Of a DNA stretch of 13,430 nucleotides, positions 1 through 7,033 are shown piece by piece (the stretch's first letter is position 1; each line of letters opens with the position of its first letter). A model generated the notes under the pieces. That model made no database searches, was not told the DNA's origin, and saw only the letters and a program-made list of their open reading frames with translations. This stretch comes from Bacteroidota bacterium (GTDB lineage: Bacteria; Bacteroidota; Bacteroidia; NORP154): NCBI GenBank assembly GCA_002401055.1, contig NVRZ01000003.1:4774-18203 (forward strand), given 5' to 3'. A program made the position numbers and the translations under genes.

Positions 1-58
1 TAGATATATCTGAGATGGTTTCAGTAGCAGGAACTCTGGTTCTTTCAATCAACTTCAT
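1..58 (-). CDS. Second M16-type peptidase/partner subunit, 5' fragment (19 codons)
   Basis: Reading the minus strand from an ATG at 58-56 gives an open frame that begins MKLIERTRVPATETISDIS and leaves the window at base 1. The ATG overlaps the stop of the preceding M16 peptidase gene in an ATGA arrangement, the usual sign of translational coupling. In Bacteroidota, M16 peptidases commonly come as adjacent pairs: one carries the zinc-binding HxxEH site, and the other is a partner that often lacks it. The second members typically open with a short '(I/L)xRTxxP' segment, and IERTRVP fits this. Only the N-terminus is visible, so it cannot be said whether this copy keeps zinc ligands. The frame and overlap are seen directly. 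The family assignment is inferred from context and the short N-terminal match. Confidence 0.72.
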   Translation of the reverse strand, partial: MKLIERTRVPATETISDIS

Positions 59-1302
59 CCTTTGGAATTTTTCGCAACGTACCTTAAAGTTGAACAATTT
101 GCAGGTTGAAATATCTCATTGGCTCTTTTCTGAATCTCCATTCCATTAACAGCTTTATATTTTGAGAGTTCCTCATTAATGTCTTCTGCTTGGCTCATCA
201 GCTCAAATATTGCGAGTCCCATGGCTTTATTAAGAACATTCATCTCAGAGAAGAGCATTGCCGCCTCCACTTTATTTTTAACTTTTCGAAGCTCCTTATC
301 CCGAACCAAGTGATCCTTAATTTTAAGCAGTTGCTCCTCAATTGCTTGCTCACTTACTTCAAACGAAACGCCAGGAGCCAGTTTCCCTGATATAACGAAG
401 AGACCAGCATCAAAGTCGCCCGTTACGTAGGCGTTGATGTTAACGAAAAGTTTTTTCTCTTGCACAAGGATTTGGTAGAATCTTGAAGATTTGCCATTTG
501 ACAAGATATCGGATAACAAGTCAGTCGAATGAAATTTGAATTCACTTCTGGCGCACATGTGATAGGCTTTATAAATCGAATCGATAGGTACATCACGCTC
601 TAGCTCCAGTTCTGCTGACTTCATTTGTACAGGTTCAGGGGGCAATTCCCTCTGATGATTGGTTCCAGAAGGAATATTGCCAAACCACTTGTTCGCCATT
701 TCAATCACTTTTCCTGTGCTTACCGCCCCAGCAATAACCAAAGTTGCATTTGCAGGGCAGTAATATTTCTTGAAAAATGCCTTTACATCGTTCATTTCGG
801 CATTTTCAATATGAGCAATGTCTCTTCCAATTGTTGGCCAACGATATGGATGAACTTTGTACGCAAGCGGGCGAAGGTGTAACCAGGCATCTCCGTAAGG
901 TTGATTTAGGTACCGCTGTTTGTATTCTTCAATCACCACATTTCGTTGAACTTCAAGTGATTTTTCAGAAAATGCAAGAGACAACATTCGATCAGATTCC
1001 AGCCAAAATCCAGTCTCTAAATTAGTTGAAGGTATGGTTAAGTAGTAGTTTGTTAAATCATTAGAAGTAAAGGCGTTATTACTACCACTTGCATTCTCAA
1101 GAGGCTTGTCATAACTGGGTATATTAACAGACCCTCCAAACATCAAATGTTCAAATAGATGGGCAAAGCCAGTCATTTCAAAATCTTCATCTCTTGCGCC
1201 AACATCATAGGCAATATCCATTACTGCCAATGGTGAACTATTATCCTCATGCACCAATACCTTCAAGCCGTTATCCAGCTGAAATCTTTCGAAATTTATC
1301 AT
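55..1302 (-). CDS. M16 family zinc metallopeptidase (insulinase/pitrilysin-like)
   Basis: This 415-residue protein has the usual length of a bacterial two-domain M16 peptidase. The inverted zinc motif HLFEH lies at residues 48-52, within GFAHLFEHLMFGGS. The third metal ligand is expected at Glu125 or Glu126 in NVVIEEY, about 73 residues later. The conserved NNAFTSNDLTNYY segment (about 75-87) and ESDRM (102-106) are also family hallmarks. No signal peptide is evident at the N-terminus, so the protein may be cytoplasmic or periplasmic with an unusual export route; family members mostly degrade peptides. The ATG follows the stop of the upstream oxidoreductase gene by only five bases, and the GGGAGG stretch abuts the start codon, too close for an ideal ribosome site. 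The start is supported by the MINFERFQLDNGL opening, which matches related proteins. It overlaps a second M16-type gene downstream by ATGA. Confidence 0.93.
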   Translation of the reverse strand: MINFERFQLDNGLKVLVHEDNSSPLAVMDIAYDVGARDEDFEMTGFAHLFEHLMFGGSVNIPSYDKPLENASGSNNAFTSNDLTNYYLTIPSTNLETGFWLESDRMLSLAFSEKSLEVQRNVVIEEYKQRYLNQPYGDAWLHLRPLAYKVHPYRWPTIGRDIAHIENAEMNDVKAFFKKYYCPANATLVIAGAVSTGKVIEMANKWFGNIPSGTNHQRELPPEPVQMKSAELELERDVPIDSIYKAYHMCARSEFKFHSTDLLSDILSNGKSSRFYQILVQEKKLFVNINAYVTGDFDAGLFVISGKLAPGVSFEVSEQAIEEQLLKIKDHLVRDKELRKVKNKVEAAMLFSEMNVLNKAMGLAIFELMSQAEDINEELSKYKAVNGMEIQKRANEIFQPANCSTLRYVAKNSKG

Positions 1303-1307
1303 CCTCC

Positions 1308-2261
1308 CTAATAGTCTAAGTTAAATTTTGCGACGGACTCCTCGGCAGCGCGAAATTCCATCATTATATCAGCAACTATGCTTGCAGCTGGTTTGATTTC
1401 GGTAATGAGGGCCGAAACTTGTCCAATTTCAAGCTCTCCTTCATCCATATCTCCTTCAAACATTCCTTTTTTTGCTCTGGCTCTTCCCAATATTTCGCCA
1501 AGCTCCTCAGCACTTGCTCCCCGACTCTCCGCTTCATTTATTTTTTCATAAAATTTATTCTTGATCATTCTTACAGGAATCGTCTTTTTCATGGTTAGCT
1601 TGGTTTCACCTTCTGAAATCTCAACAATCTTATTTTTAAAGTTACTGTGACCTGATGCTTCCAATGATGCGGCAAACCTAGTACCAATTTGAACACCATC
1701 AGCACCAAGAACCATTGCCGCCATCATACTCGCTCCTGTTGCAATACCTCCCGCAGCTAGCAAAGGCAAACCAATCTCTTTTGCAACTGCTGGGATTAGG
1801 CAAAGCGTGGTCGTTTCTTCACGCCCGTTATGTCCACCAGCTTCAAAACCTTCTGCGACAATAGCATCTACTCCGGCGGATTCGGCTTTTTTTGCAAATT
1901 TTGAACTGGATACCACGTGAACCACAATTATATCCTTTTCCTTAAGTATTGATGTCCACTTTTCCGGATTCCCTGCAGATGTAAACACAATTTTCACACC
2001 CTCTTCTATTATAATACCCATTAGCTGATCAATATCCGGATAGAGTAAAGGAACATTAACTGCAAATGCTTGATCGGTTGCTTGATGACAACGCTTAATA
2101 TGAGTTCTCAGCACCTCCGGGTACATGGAAGCCGCACCGATAATTCCAAGCCCACCGGCATTGCTTACAGCAGATGCAAGTTCCCAGGGTGAATTCCAGA
2201 TCATACCGGCCTGAATAACAGGATATTTTATATTAAAGAGATCGGTTATTCTATTAGACAT
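1308..2261 (-). CDS. Nitronate monooxygenase / FabK-like FMN oxidoreductase
   Basis: This 317-residue TIM-barrel flavoprotein belongs to the NPD/nitronate monooxygenase superfamily, which also contains the enoyl-ACP reductase FabK. Visible hallmarks are the N-terminal ITDLFNIKYPVIQAGM (about 5-20), SNAGGLGIIG (33-42), the AEGFEAGGHNG segment with the conserved His144, the phosphate-binding AAGGIATG (169-176) and QIGTRF (191-196). Members either oxidise toxic alkyl nitronates with O2 or, as FabK, reduce enoyl-ACP with NAD(P)H. Overall layout and length resemble both, and sequence reading alone does not separate them. It is the first gene of a minus-strand operon with two M16 peptidase genes five bases and further downstream. 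Its promoter should lie in 2262-2427, but no clear TAnnTTTG box was found there on this strand. Family is certain; substrate is not. Confidence 0.9.
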   Translation of the reverse strand: MSNRITDLFNIKYPVIQAGMIWNSPWELASAVSNAGGLGIIGAASMYPEVLRTHIKRCHQATDQAFAVNVPLLYPDIDQLMGIIIEEGVKIVFTSAGNPEKWTSILKEKDIIVVHVVSSSKFAKKAESAGVDAIVAEGFEAGGHNGREETTTLCLIPAVAKEIGLPLLAAGGIATGASMMAAMVLGADGVQIGTRFAASLEASGHSNFKNKIVEISEGETKLTMKKTIPVRMIKNKFYEKINEAESRGASAEELGEILGRARAKKGMFEGDMDEGELEIGQVSALITEIKPAASIVADIMMEFRAAEESVAKFNLDY

Positions 2262-2385
2262 TTAAGTGACCGATAAATAGAGATGGTTCAAAAAAAATTT
2301 AAAAAACCCTGATTATTTGTAAACATTTTGAAATTTCTGCGTATAAATATGTAAAATAATCGCCGAAATTAACTCATAAATCGGG

Positions 2386-2427
2386 TATTTTGTCTAATTT
2401 TGTAATAGTTACGTATAGACTATTGAA
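2386..2427 (+). promoter_or_regulatory. Candidate Bacteroidota-type promoter before the DUF6089 gene
   Basis: The 166-base AT-rich gap between two divergent genes contains TAATTTTG at 2395-2402, an exact match to the TAnnTTTG -7 box used by the Bacteroidota primary sigma factor. Transcription would start near 2409, leaving a leader of about 20 bases before the ATG at 2428. A similar TATTTTGT lies nine bases upstream (2386-2393), so the two form a short imperfect direct repeat. No clear TTTG -33 element sits at the expected distance, and no Shine-Dalgarno sequence precedes the ATG. Position and match are seen; promoter activity is inferred. Confidence 0.42.
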
Positions 2428-3411
2428 ATGCGAATAATATCCGTCATAATAATTTTACTCCTCTTTGTTCAGTCGGCCATTGGTCAGTACAATCTGGACT
2501 ATGGCATCAAATTAGGTGCTGCCAACTATCTTGGGGAAATGGGCGGAACTTCTAAGGAGGGAAAAGGAACTCCTGCTAAGGGATTCATTTCAGATCTACG
2601 TTTTGACAAAACCCGATATTGCTTTGGCGCTTGGGTGAGATACAAGGTACATCCTCTTTTATCGGTCAAAGCTAATCTTGGTGTAATCAGAATCACTGGC
2701 GCGGACAGTTTATCAGACTATGCAAATAGGAAGGGAAGAAACCTGAGTTTTAGAAATGACTTGGTCGAACTGAATGCCCAATTTGAGTACAACTTTTACA
2801 CCGCTCAGGATATTACGTCCAGAGGTAAAACGAGAATGGACTTCGGTACGTTTGTTTTCATCGGAGGAGGGATGTTCTGGAACAACCCCAAGGCTAAATA
2901 TGAAGGAAAATGGGTCGCGCTTCAACCTTTGGGAACAGAGGGGCAGGGAAGAATCCAAAAGGAGAACAATAAAGGTGAGATGGAAGACTTCAAAAAGTAC
3001 AAGCGGATTGTTGCCATGCTGCACGGAGGATTGGGTTTACATTACACCATTAAGCGAAAGTATAGGATCGGATGGGAAACTGCTGTGAGGTATACTTTTA
3101 CCGATTATATTGATGATGTAAGTGACAGGTATGCTCCTGCAGGAACATTTGATTCAGATGCAGATTCAAAAGCTGAGGATTTAGCGAATAATAGTGACTA
3201 TGCGGATGTTATGACAAATGGTGTAGTACAACCATCCCAGTATAGTCCAGGAAGCTTAAGAGGCAATCCAAAGAAGAATGATTGGTATATGACAATGGAG
3301 TTTACTTTTGGATATGTAGTGCGTGGAAAGAGCAACTTTTACAGATCTAAGTATAAATTCATCACTGGAGCGAAGAAGAGAAGGAAACGAAAGACCAGAG
3401 CAAAATTCTAA
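2428..3411 (+). CDS. Secreted DUF6089-family outer-membrane beta-barrel protein
   Basis: This 327-residue protein starts with a hydrophobic signal peptide (residues 1-19, IISVIIILLLFVQSAIG), with probable cleavage around Gly19-Gln20. The mature part opens with YNLDYGIKLGAANYLGEMGG, and later carries NLSFRNDLVELNAQFEYNF (about 105-123), the KAKYEGKWVALQPLGTEGQG block (155-174) and TDYIDDVSDRY (225-235). These blocks are characteristic of the Bacteroidota family DUF6089, predicted outer-membrane barrels related in layout to PorT/OmpW-like proteins, with no settled function. Alternating strands such as YRIGWETAVRYTF and WYMTMEFTFGYVV support a barrel. An acidic loop (about 242-261) and a strongly basic C-terminal tail (KKRRKRKTRAK, 316-326) are notable. 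It is a single-gene unit with its own candidate promoter and a strong terminator just downstream. Start choice is fixed by the signal peptide. Confidence 0.87.
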   Translation: MRIISVIIILLLFVQSAIGQYNLDYGIKLGAANYLGEMGGTSKEGKGTPAKGFISDLRFDKTRYCFGAWVRYKVHPLLSVKANLGVIRITGADSLSDYANRKGRNLSFRNDLVELNAQFEYNFYTAQDITSRGKTRMDFGTFVFIGGGMFWNNPKAKYEGKWVALQPLGTEGQGRIQKENNKGEMEDFKKYKRIVAMLHGGLGLHYTIKRKYRIGWETAVRYTFTDYIDDVSDRYAPAGTFDSDADSKAEDLANNSDYADVMTNGVVQPSQYSPGSLRGNPKKNDWYMTMEFTFGYVVRGKSNFYRSKYKFITGAKKRRKRKTRAKF

Positions 3412-3417
3412 GAACAG

Positions 3418-3450
3418 AAAAACCCCTTGTGAAATCACAAGGGGTTTTTT
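3418..3450. terminator. Bidirectional intrinsic terminator between convergent genes
   Basis: A perfect 14-bp inverted repeat (AAAAACCCCTTGTG at 3418-3431 with its complement at 3436-3449) encloses the four-base loop AAAT. It has a GC-rich core and a T-run on the right arm, with an A-run on the left arm that becomes a U-run in minus-strand RNA. It begins six bases after the plus-strand DUF6089 stop codon and lies 27 bases beyond the minus-strand phosphoglycosyltransferase stop. It can therefore end both converging transcripts, and it marks the 3' end of the polysaccharide operon. Confidence 0.93.
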
Positions 3451-3476
3451 ATTTACCACTAAACTGTAGAGGGGCA

Positions 3477-4151
3477 CTAACTCAACCCATCCGGTTTATC
3501 GGGTAGCCCTCTTAATAAAGAATACAATAGGTTGCTATTGGGAAACACAATCACCCAAGCAGTTAAAAAAAGAATTTTAAAATCCAATAAAGTCGATAAA
3601 TTGCTCTGGTACCACTGCTCTAGCTCCCCCTTGTATGGAGAAATATACTTTTGATAAAACTCTTTAGCATCCATATTTGAATTTGAGATCAAATTCTCCT
3701 CATCGCGAAATACGATAGAACCAATGCCCGTAATCCCAGGCTTACAGTTATAAATAGTGTCTTGAACCTCCTCAGTATAAGCTGCAAAAGTTTGTTCTGC
3801 AAGTGGCCTTGGCCCTACGAAGCTCATATCCCCAATAACTACGTTAATCAATTGCGGAAGCTCATTGACCTTTGATTTGCGAAGATATTTACCCATTGGC
3901 GTTAATCTGGGATCGTCACGCACGGTAATCATGCCACCTGTCATGTTTGGACTATCCTTTAGCATGGTTGCAAATTTCCACACATTAAATCTCTTATTTC
4001 TATAACCTACCCTTTGTTGAAGATAGAATACATGGCCCTCTCCCGTAAGTTTTAAAAGAATGAGTAAGGGCAAAAGTAGAGGGAACAGGAACAAAATGAG
4101 CAAACAGGATAAAGCCAGATCAAAAATCCTTTTTAGGAATCTATAAACCAT
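3477..4151 (-). CDS. Monotopic phosphoglycosyltransferase (bacterial sugar transferase, PglC/WcaJ core)
   Basis: This 224-residue protein is a small, PglC-like member of the bacterial sugar transferase family (PF02397). Such enzymes transfer a sugar 1-phosphate from a UDP-sugar to undecaprenyl phosphate, the first membrane step of surface-glycan assembly. A single hydrophobic segment with prolines at 24 and 28 (residues about 9-33) matches the re-entrant membrane helix of these monotopic enzymes. Next come QQRVGYRNKRFNVWKFATM (45-63), RDDPRLTPMGKYLRKSK, ELPQLINVVIGDMSFVGPRPL (97-117) and the KPGITG block. The catalytic Asp-Glu dyad expected before LPQ reads Asn96-Glu97, and the codon AAT is unambiguous. 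Also, KFRTM is KFATM. It is the last gene of the operon, 11 bases after the dehydratase gene and before a strong terminator. Its likely substrate is the UDP-6-deoxy-HexNAc made by its two upstream neighbours (inference). Confidence 0.9.
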   Translation of the reverse strand: MVYRFLKRIFDLALSCLLILFLFPLLLPLLILLKLTGEGHVFYLQQRVGYRNKRFNVWKFATMLKDSPNMTGGMITVRDDPRLTPMGKYLRKSKVNELPQLINVVIGDMSFVGPRPLAEQTFAAYTEEVQDTIYNCKPGITGIGSIVFRDEENLISNSNMDAKEFYQKYISPYKGELEQWYQSNLSTLLDFKILFLTAWVIVFPNSNLLYSLLRGLPDKPDGLS

Positions 4152-4162
4152 ATTTTTCTTTA

Positions 4163-5371
4163 CTACATTTTTTGATCCAGATTCTTACCCTTTTCAATAT
4201 ACTCAAAGCTGGGAATGAGTTCGCCCATTAGTTTAAGCAACTCATTCTTATCCAGGTTGGGCTTGTTTAATACAGTGCGTAGTTTATTCATCATTTTATT
4301 CATGGCGGACAAGCTAAATGCATTGGCATTTTTAATAACACCAAGGGCTTCAAAACTATCCATATCCAGTTCCTCCCCTTTGGTGTAAAATTCTTCATAC
4401 GATTTCTCACCAGAGGTATCAGATTTAAAGAAATACACCGGATAATCTGTACTTTTCACCGATAATTGAGAAGCGGCTAGCTTCGCCTCATTTTCACTTG
4501 AGTACGCTCTCGCCTCTAGCCCCTGATCTTTCAAAAAAGCTACTGCTATTTCCGAAAATATCTTCATCTCATCCTCTTCCAGTTTTGGAAAAAATATATC
4601 GCCAGAGCTGCTAAGCATACATGCTAATGCACAGAGCTGACCAGACTCAACAGGAGATATAAAATACCTTCTAATATCTGAGGGACTCGACAAAGGTTGC
4701 TTCTTCTTCATCCGCTCAACAAAGCCATGTAACAAACTCCCGTTCGAAAATGCAACATTGGCAAAGCGCGCTGTTGAAATTTTGATTCCGCCAGAATATG
4801 CCATGATTAAGTTTTCCATGAGTTGTTTGCTTGCGCCCATCAAATTCACCGGGTTGGCAGCTTTATCTGTGGAAACACAAAAGAAATGAGCAGGAGGATT
4901 ATCGAGCAGTAAATCCAAGAGACGCCTGGCCTTTAAAACATTGTTCCTGAACATGGCCTCGATTGAGTAATGGTCTTTCTCACTTCTAACGTGTTTATGG
5001 GCGGCGAAATTTGCTACAATATCGAATGGGCCCTCATTTGCCAATAACTTCTCAAAAACAGTATCACCAAAGTCCATGGGATACGCTTTGTATACATCAG
5101 GGACCGATATATCCGACCTACTTCTTAAGTCGCGCGTTAGCTCTGTTAATCCATTCTCATCATTGTCAATTACGTACAGCTCTGCTGGTTTAAATTTCAG
5201 CATGGCGAAGATGAAATTTGAGCCAATTGTCCCAGCTCCACCAATAACCAGTAGCTTCTTACCTGAAATTCCCGAAAGCAAGGCGTCAGAATGCTTTTCG
5301 ATATCATTCTCAAACATAGATCTGGAGCGACCAGTAATTTTCTTGTTTATGAATTCAGAAATATGAAACAT
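4163..5371 (-). CDS. UDP-N-acetylglucosamine 4,6-dehydratase (FlaA1/WbpM-like, short cytoplasmic form)
   Basis: This 402-residue protein belongs to the Polysacc_synt_2 SDR family. It should convert UDP-GlcNAc to UDP-4-keto-6-deoxy-HexNAc using bound NAD(P). The Rossmann motif GGAGTIG is at 44-50, NFAAHKHVRSEKD at 121-133 and STDKAANPVNLMGASK at 167-182. The catalytic Tyr of classical SDRs is replaced by Met178, with Lys182 kept (MxxxK). This is the signature of the WbpM/PglF/FlaA1 branch. It lacks the transmembrane N-terminus of WbpM and instead has a short lead (1-37) and an extended C-terminus. The latter includes YPVYFFKSDTSGEKSYEEFY (310-329), a block conserved in a distinct polysaccharide-cluster subfamily. 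Neighbours are a WbpV-like reductase 17 bases upstream and the phosphoglycosyltransferase 11 bases downstream, matching the order of the pathway. Whether C5 is also epimerised cannot be read from sequence. Confidence 0.9.
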   Translation of the reverse strand: MFHISEFINKKITGRSRSMFENDIEKHSDALLSGISGKKLLVIGGAGTIGSNFIFAMLKFKPAELYVIDNDENGLTELTRDLRSRSDISVPDVYKAYPMDFGDTVFEKLLANEGPFDIVANFAAHKHVRSEKDHYSIEAMFRNNVLKARRLLDLLLDNPPAHFFCVSTDKAANPVNLMGASKQLMENLIMAYSGGIKISTARFANVAFSNGSLLHGFVERMKKKQPLSSPSDIRRYFISPVESGQLCALACMLSSSGDIFFPKLEEDEMKIFSEIAVAFLKDQGLEARAYSSENEAKLAASQLSVKSTDYPVYFFKSDTSGEKSYEEFYTKGEELDMDSFEALGVIKNANAFSLSAMNKMMNKLRTVLNKPNLDKNELLKLMGELIPSFEYIEKGKNLDQKM

Positions 5372-5388
5372 GCTGTGTTAGCTTATAC

Positions 5389-6261
5389 CTAATTTATCTC
5401 CCCCAGTATCATACTACCAAACCCCTCCTGAGAGGAGTAAGGGTTCTGGAAGTTAAGTTGTTTTTTAGTAACTGTATTGTCAAATATCAGGGAGCCAAAT
5501 AATCTGGTTCGCAATCCTGGAGCGAGCATTCCTATCATATTCACTACAAATCCTGGAGCTTCAAAAAGGTTTGATTTCTTATTCATAGCTGTTCTTAGCA
5601 TATGAATAGCCTCCGCCGTGGAGATTGAATGATCATCAGCTGCCAGAAACACACCTGATTCACGATGTTCAACTATCTTGTCTATCAAGGCAATCAGGTT
5701 GTCCACAAAAACCATTGTTCTTTTATTGCTGATCCCTTTAAATCCCAATGGGAATGGTGATCGGGCCAGCTTTATCAATCTCTTCATATTGCCTTTAACT
5801 CCATGACCATAAACCAAGGGGCACCTAATAATGCTAACCTTGAATGAATCACTCTCGATCGATCTCAATGCATTCTCAGCATCAAGTTTGCTTTTCCCAT
5901 AGGCATCAACAGGATTGCATGTATCAGCTTCTGTAAACGCCCTTCCATCTATATTCTTTTCTCCGTATACCTTCACCGTACTTAAATAGATGAAGTGCTC
6001 TACTCCATTCGACTTTGCATGGTTAGCAAAGATTTTCGTCAACTCAAAATTGGACTTCATATAATCCTGAGCAGGAACTTTTCCCATCCTGTGATTAAGC
6101 GCAGCCAAATGAACAATTGTTTCAACGTCGCTCAAATCAAGACTAGATTCTGTTAGCTGTTGCCAAGGGATTGTTTTAATCTGATATTTATTGGTGTTCA
6201 ATCTAACAAATCTGCTCCCTACAAATCCGCCAGATCCAGTAAGAACTATGTTTTTACCCAC
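5389..6261 (-). CDS. NAD-dependent SDR, probable UDP-4-keto-6-deoxy-HexNAc 4-ketoreductase (WbpV/Gne-like)
   Basis: This 290-residue extended SDR has GSGGFVG at 9-15 (Gly9, Gly12, Gly15) and LAALNHRMG (52-60). It also has LSTVKVYGE (93-101, catalytic Ser94 or Thr95) and YGKSKLDAE (121-129, Tyr121/Lys125). The STVKV...FTEAD...DAYGKSK pattern resembles the WbpV/Gne-type epimerase-reductases of O-antigen clusters. In the Pseudomonas aeruginosa O6 locus, WbpV reduces the WbpM product to UDP-QuiNAc. Here the adjacent dehydratase makes the same reaction likely, giving UDP-QuiNAc or UDP-FucNAc; a C4 epimerase role is the alternative. The start is GTG at 6261: an in-frame TGA sits three codons upstream, and the next residues already form the first Rossmann strand, so no ATG start is possible. 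It overlaps the GT2 gene by eight bases, implying translational coupling. Confidence 0.84.
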   Translation of the reverse strand: MGKNIVLTGSGGFVGSRFVRLNTNKYQIKTIPWQQLTESSLDLSDVETIVHLAALNHRMGKVPAQDYMKSNFELTKIFANHAKSNGVEHFIYLSTVKVYGEKNIDGRAFTEADTCNPVDAYGKSKLDAENALRSIESDSFKVSIIRCPLVYGHGVKGNMKRLIKLARSPFPLGFKGISNKRTMVFVDNLIALIDKIVEHRESGVFLAADDHSISTAEAIHMLRTAMNKKSNLFEAPGFVVNMIGMLAPGLRTRLFGSLIFDNTVTKKQLNFQNPYSSQEGFGSMILGEIN

Positions 6262-7030
6262 CTGCGTTCAATTTATTGGAGCTTGGCCTTTTAAGTTCAC
6301 GGAACTTATTGTAGTACTTTTTCAAAATAGTAAACCACCCAATTTTAATCCCGTTTTCAGCACAAGCCCTAATTACCTCTTTATTTAGAATGTAATAACC
6401 CCAAAGGCTAGAACTCGTCCGTCCTCCGAACCGCATAGTTACCATATTTAACTCCATGTACTTGGTTCGTAGTTTGTCCTTCAGCAGAAATCTAATGAGT
6501 AACTCATAATCGGCTGCAATTGCGTAATCAGTTTTAAACCCACCTCGTTTATGATAATATTTTTTCAGCGTAAAGAAGGAAGGGTGCGCAGGCATATAAC
6601 CGTGCGCCAAGCCCTCTGGGGTAAACGCTTTTGACGAATAATATCTAACAATTCTTTCTGTATTCTTTGGGTTCACGATAGCTACATCGCCATATACTGC
6701 ATCGACTTCGTCATAACTAAGCTCTTTAGCCACCGAACTAATAATTGAATCCGAAGTATAAAAATCATCTGAATTTAAAATTCCAATAACAGAACCGGTT
6801 GCCATTGCCAATCCTTTGTTCATAGCATGATAAATTCCGTCATCTGGCTCTGAAATCATTTGCCCAATTTGGGCTTCGTATTTATTCAGCACTTCGAGAG
6901 TCCCATCAGTGCTGCCACCATCGACAACCACCAACTCAATATCTGAATAATCCTGGGAAAAAACGGATTGCAATGTCTGTTCTATCGTAGCGACACTATT
7001 GTAACAAACCGTGATAATAGAAATCTTCAT
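6254..7030 (-). CDS. Family 2 glycosyltransferase
   Basis: This 258-residue GT-A-fold enzyme opens with MKISIITVCYNSVATIEQTL. It has VVDGGSTDGT (35-44, nucleotide-binding Asp37) and EPDDGIYHAMNKGLAMATG (61-79). The metal-binding motif is NSDD (86-89), and AADYELLIRF (172-181) carries the probable catalytic acidic residues. The EPDDGIYHAMNKG and HPSFF (149-153) blocks are typical of WcaA/WcaE-like glycosyltransferases of colanic acid, capsule and O-antigen clusters. It would add one sugar from a nucleotide donor to the lipid-linked intermediate at the inner face of the membrane. No transmembrane segment is seen; the C-terminus is basic (about 240-255). It begins three bases after the carbamoyltransferase stop codon and overlaps the SDR reductase gene by eight bases. 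Donor and linkage cannot be predicted. Confidence 0.92.
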   Translation of the reverse strand: MKISIITVCYNSVATIEQTLQSVFSQDYSDIELVVVDGGSTDGTLEVLNKYEAQIGQMISEPDDGIYHAMNKGLAMATGSVIGILNSDDFYTSDSIISSVAKELSYDEVDAVYGDVAIVNPKNTERIVRYYSSKAFTPEGLAHGYMPAHPSFFTLKKYYHKRGGFKTDYAIAADYELLIRFLLKDKLRTKYMELNMVTMRFGGRTSSSLWGYYILNKEVIRACAENGIKIGWFTILKKYYNKFRELKRPSSNKLNAGG

Positions 7031-7033
7031 TGA

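Noticed and set aside
190..1025. Plus-strand open frames opposite the M16 peptidase gene
   Set aside because: They are antisense shadows of a gene with clear family motifs, and their translations show no recognisable domain.
2262..2427. Promoter for the minus-strand oxidoreductase operon
   Set aside because: It must lie near here, but no TAnnTTTG (CAAAnnTA on the plus strand) was found, so no site is called.
5011..5366. Plus-strand open frames opposite the dehydratase gene
   Set aside because: They overlap the Rossmann-fold coding region on the other strand and have no domain or start-site support.
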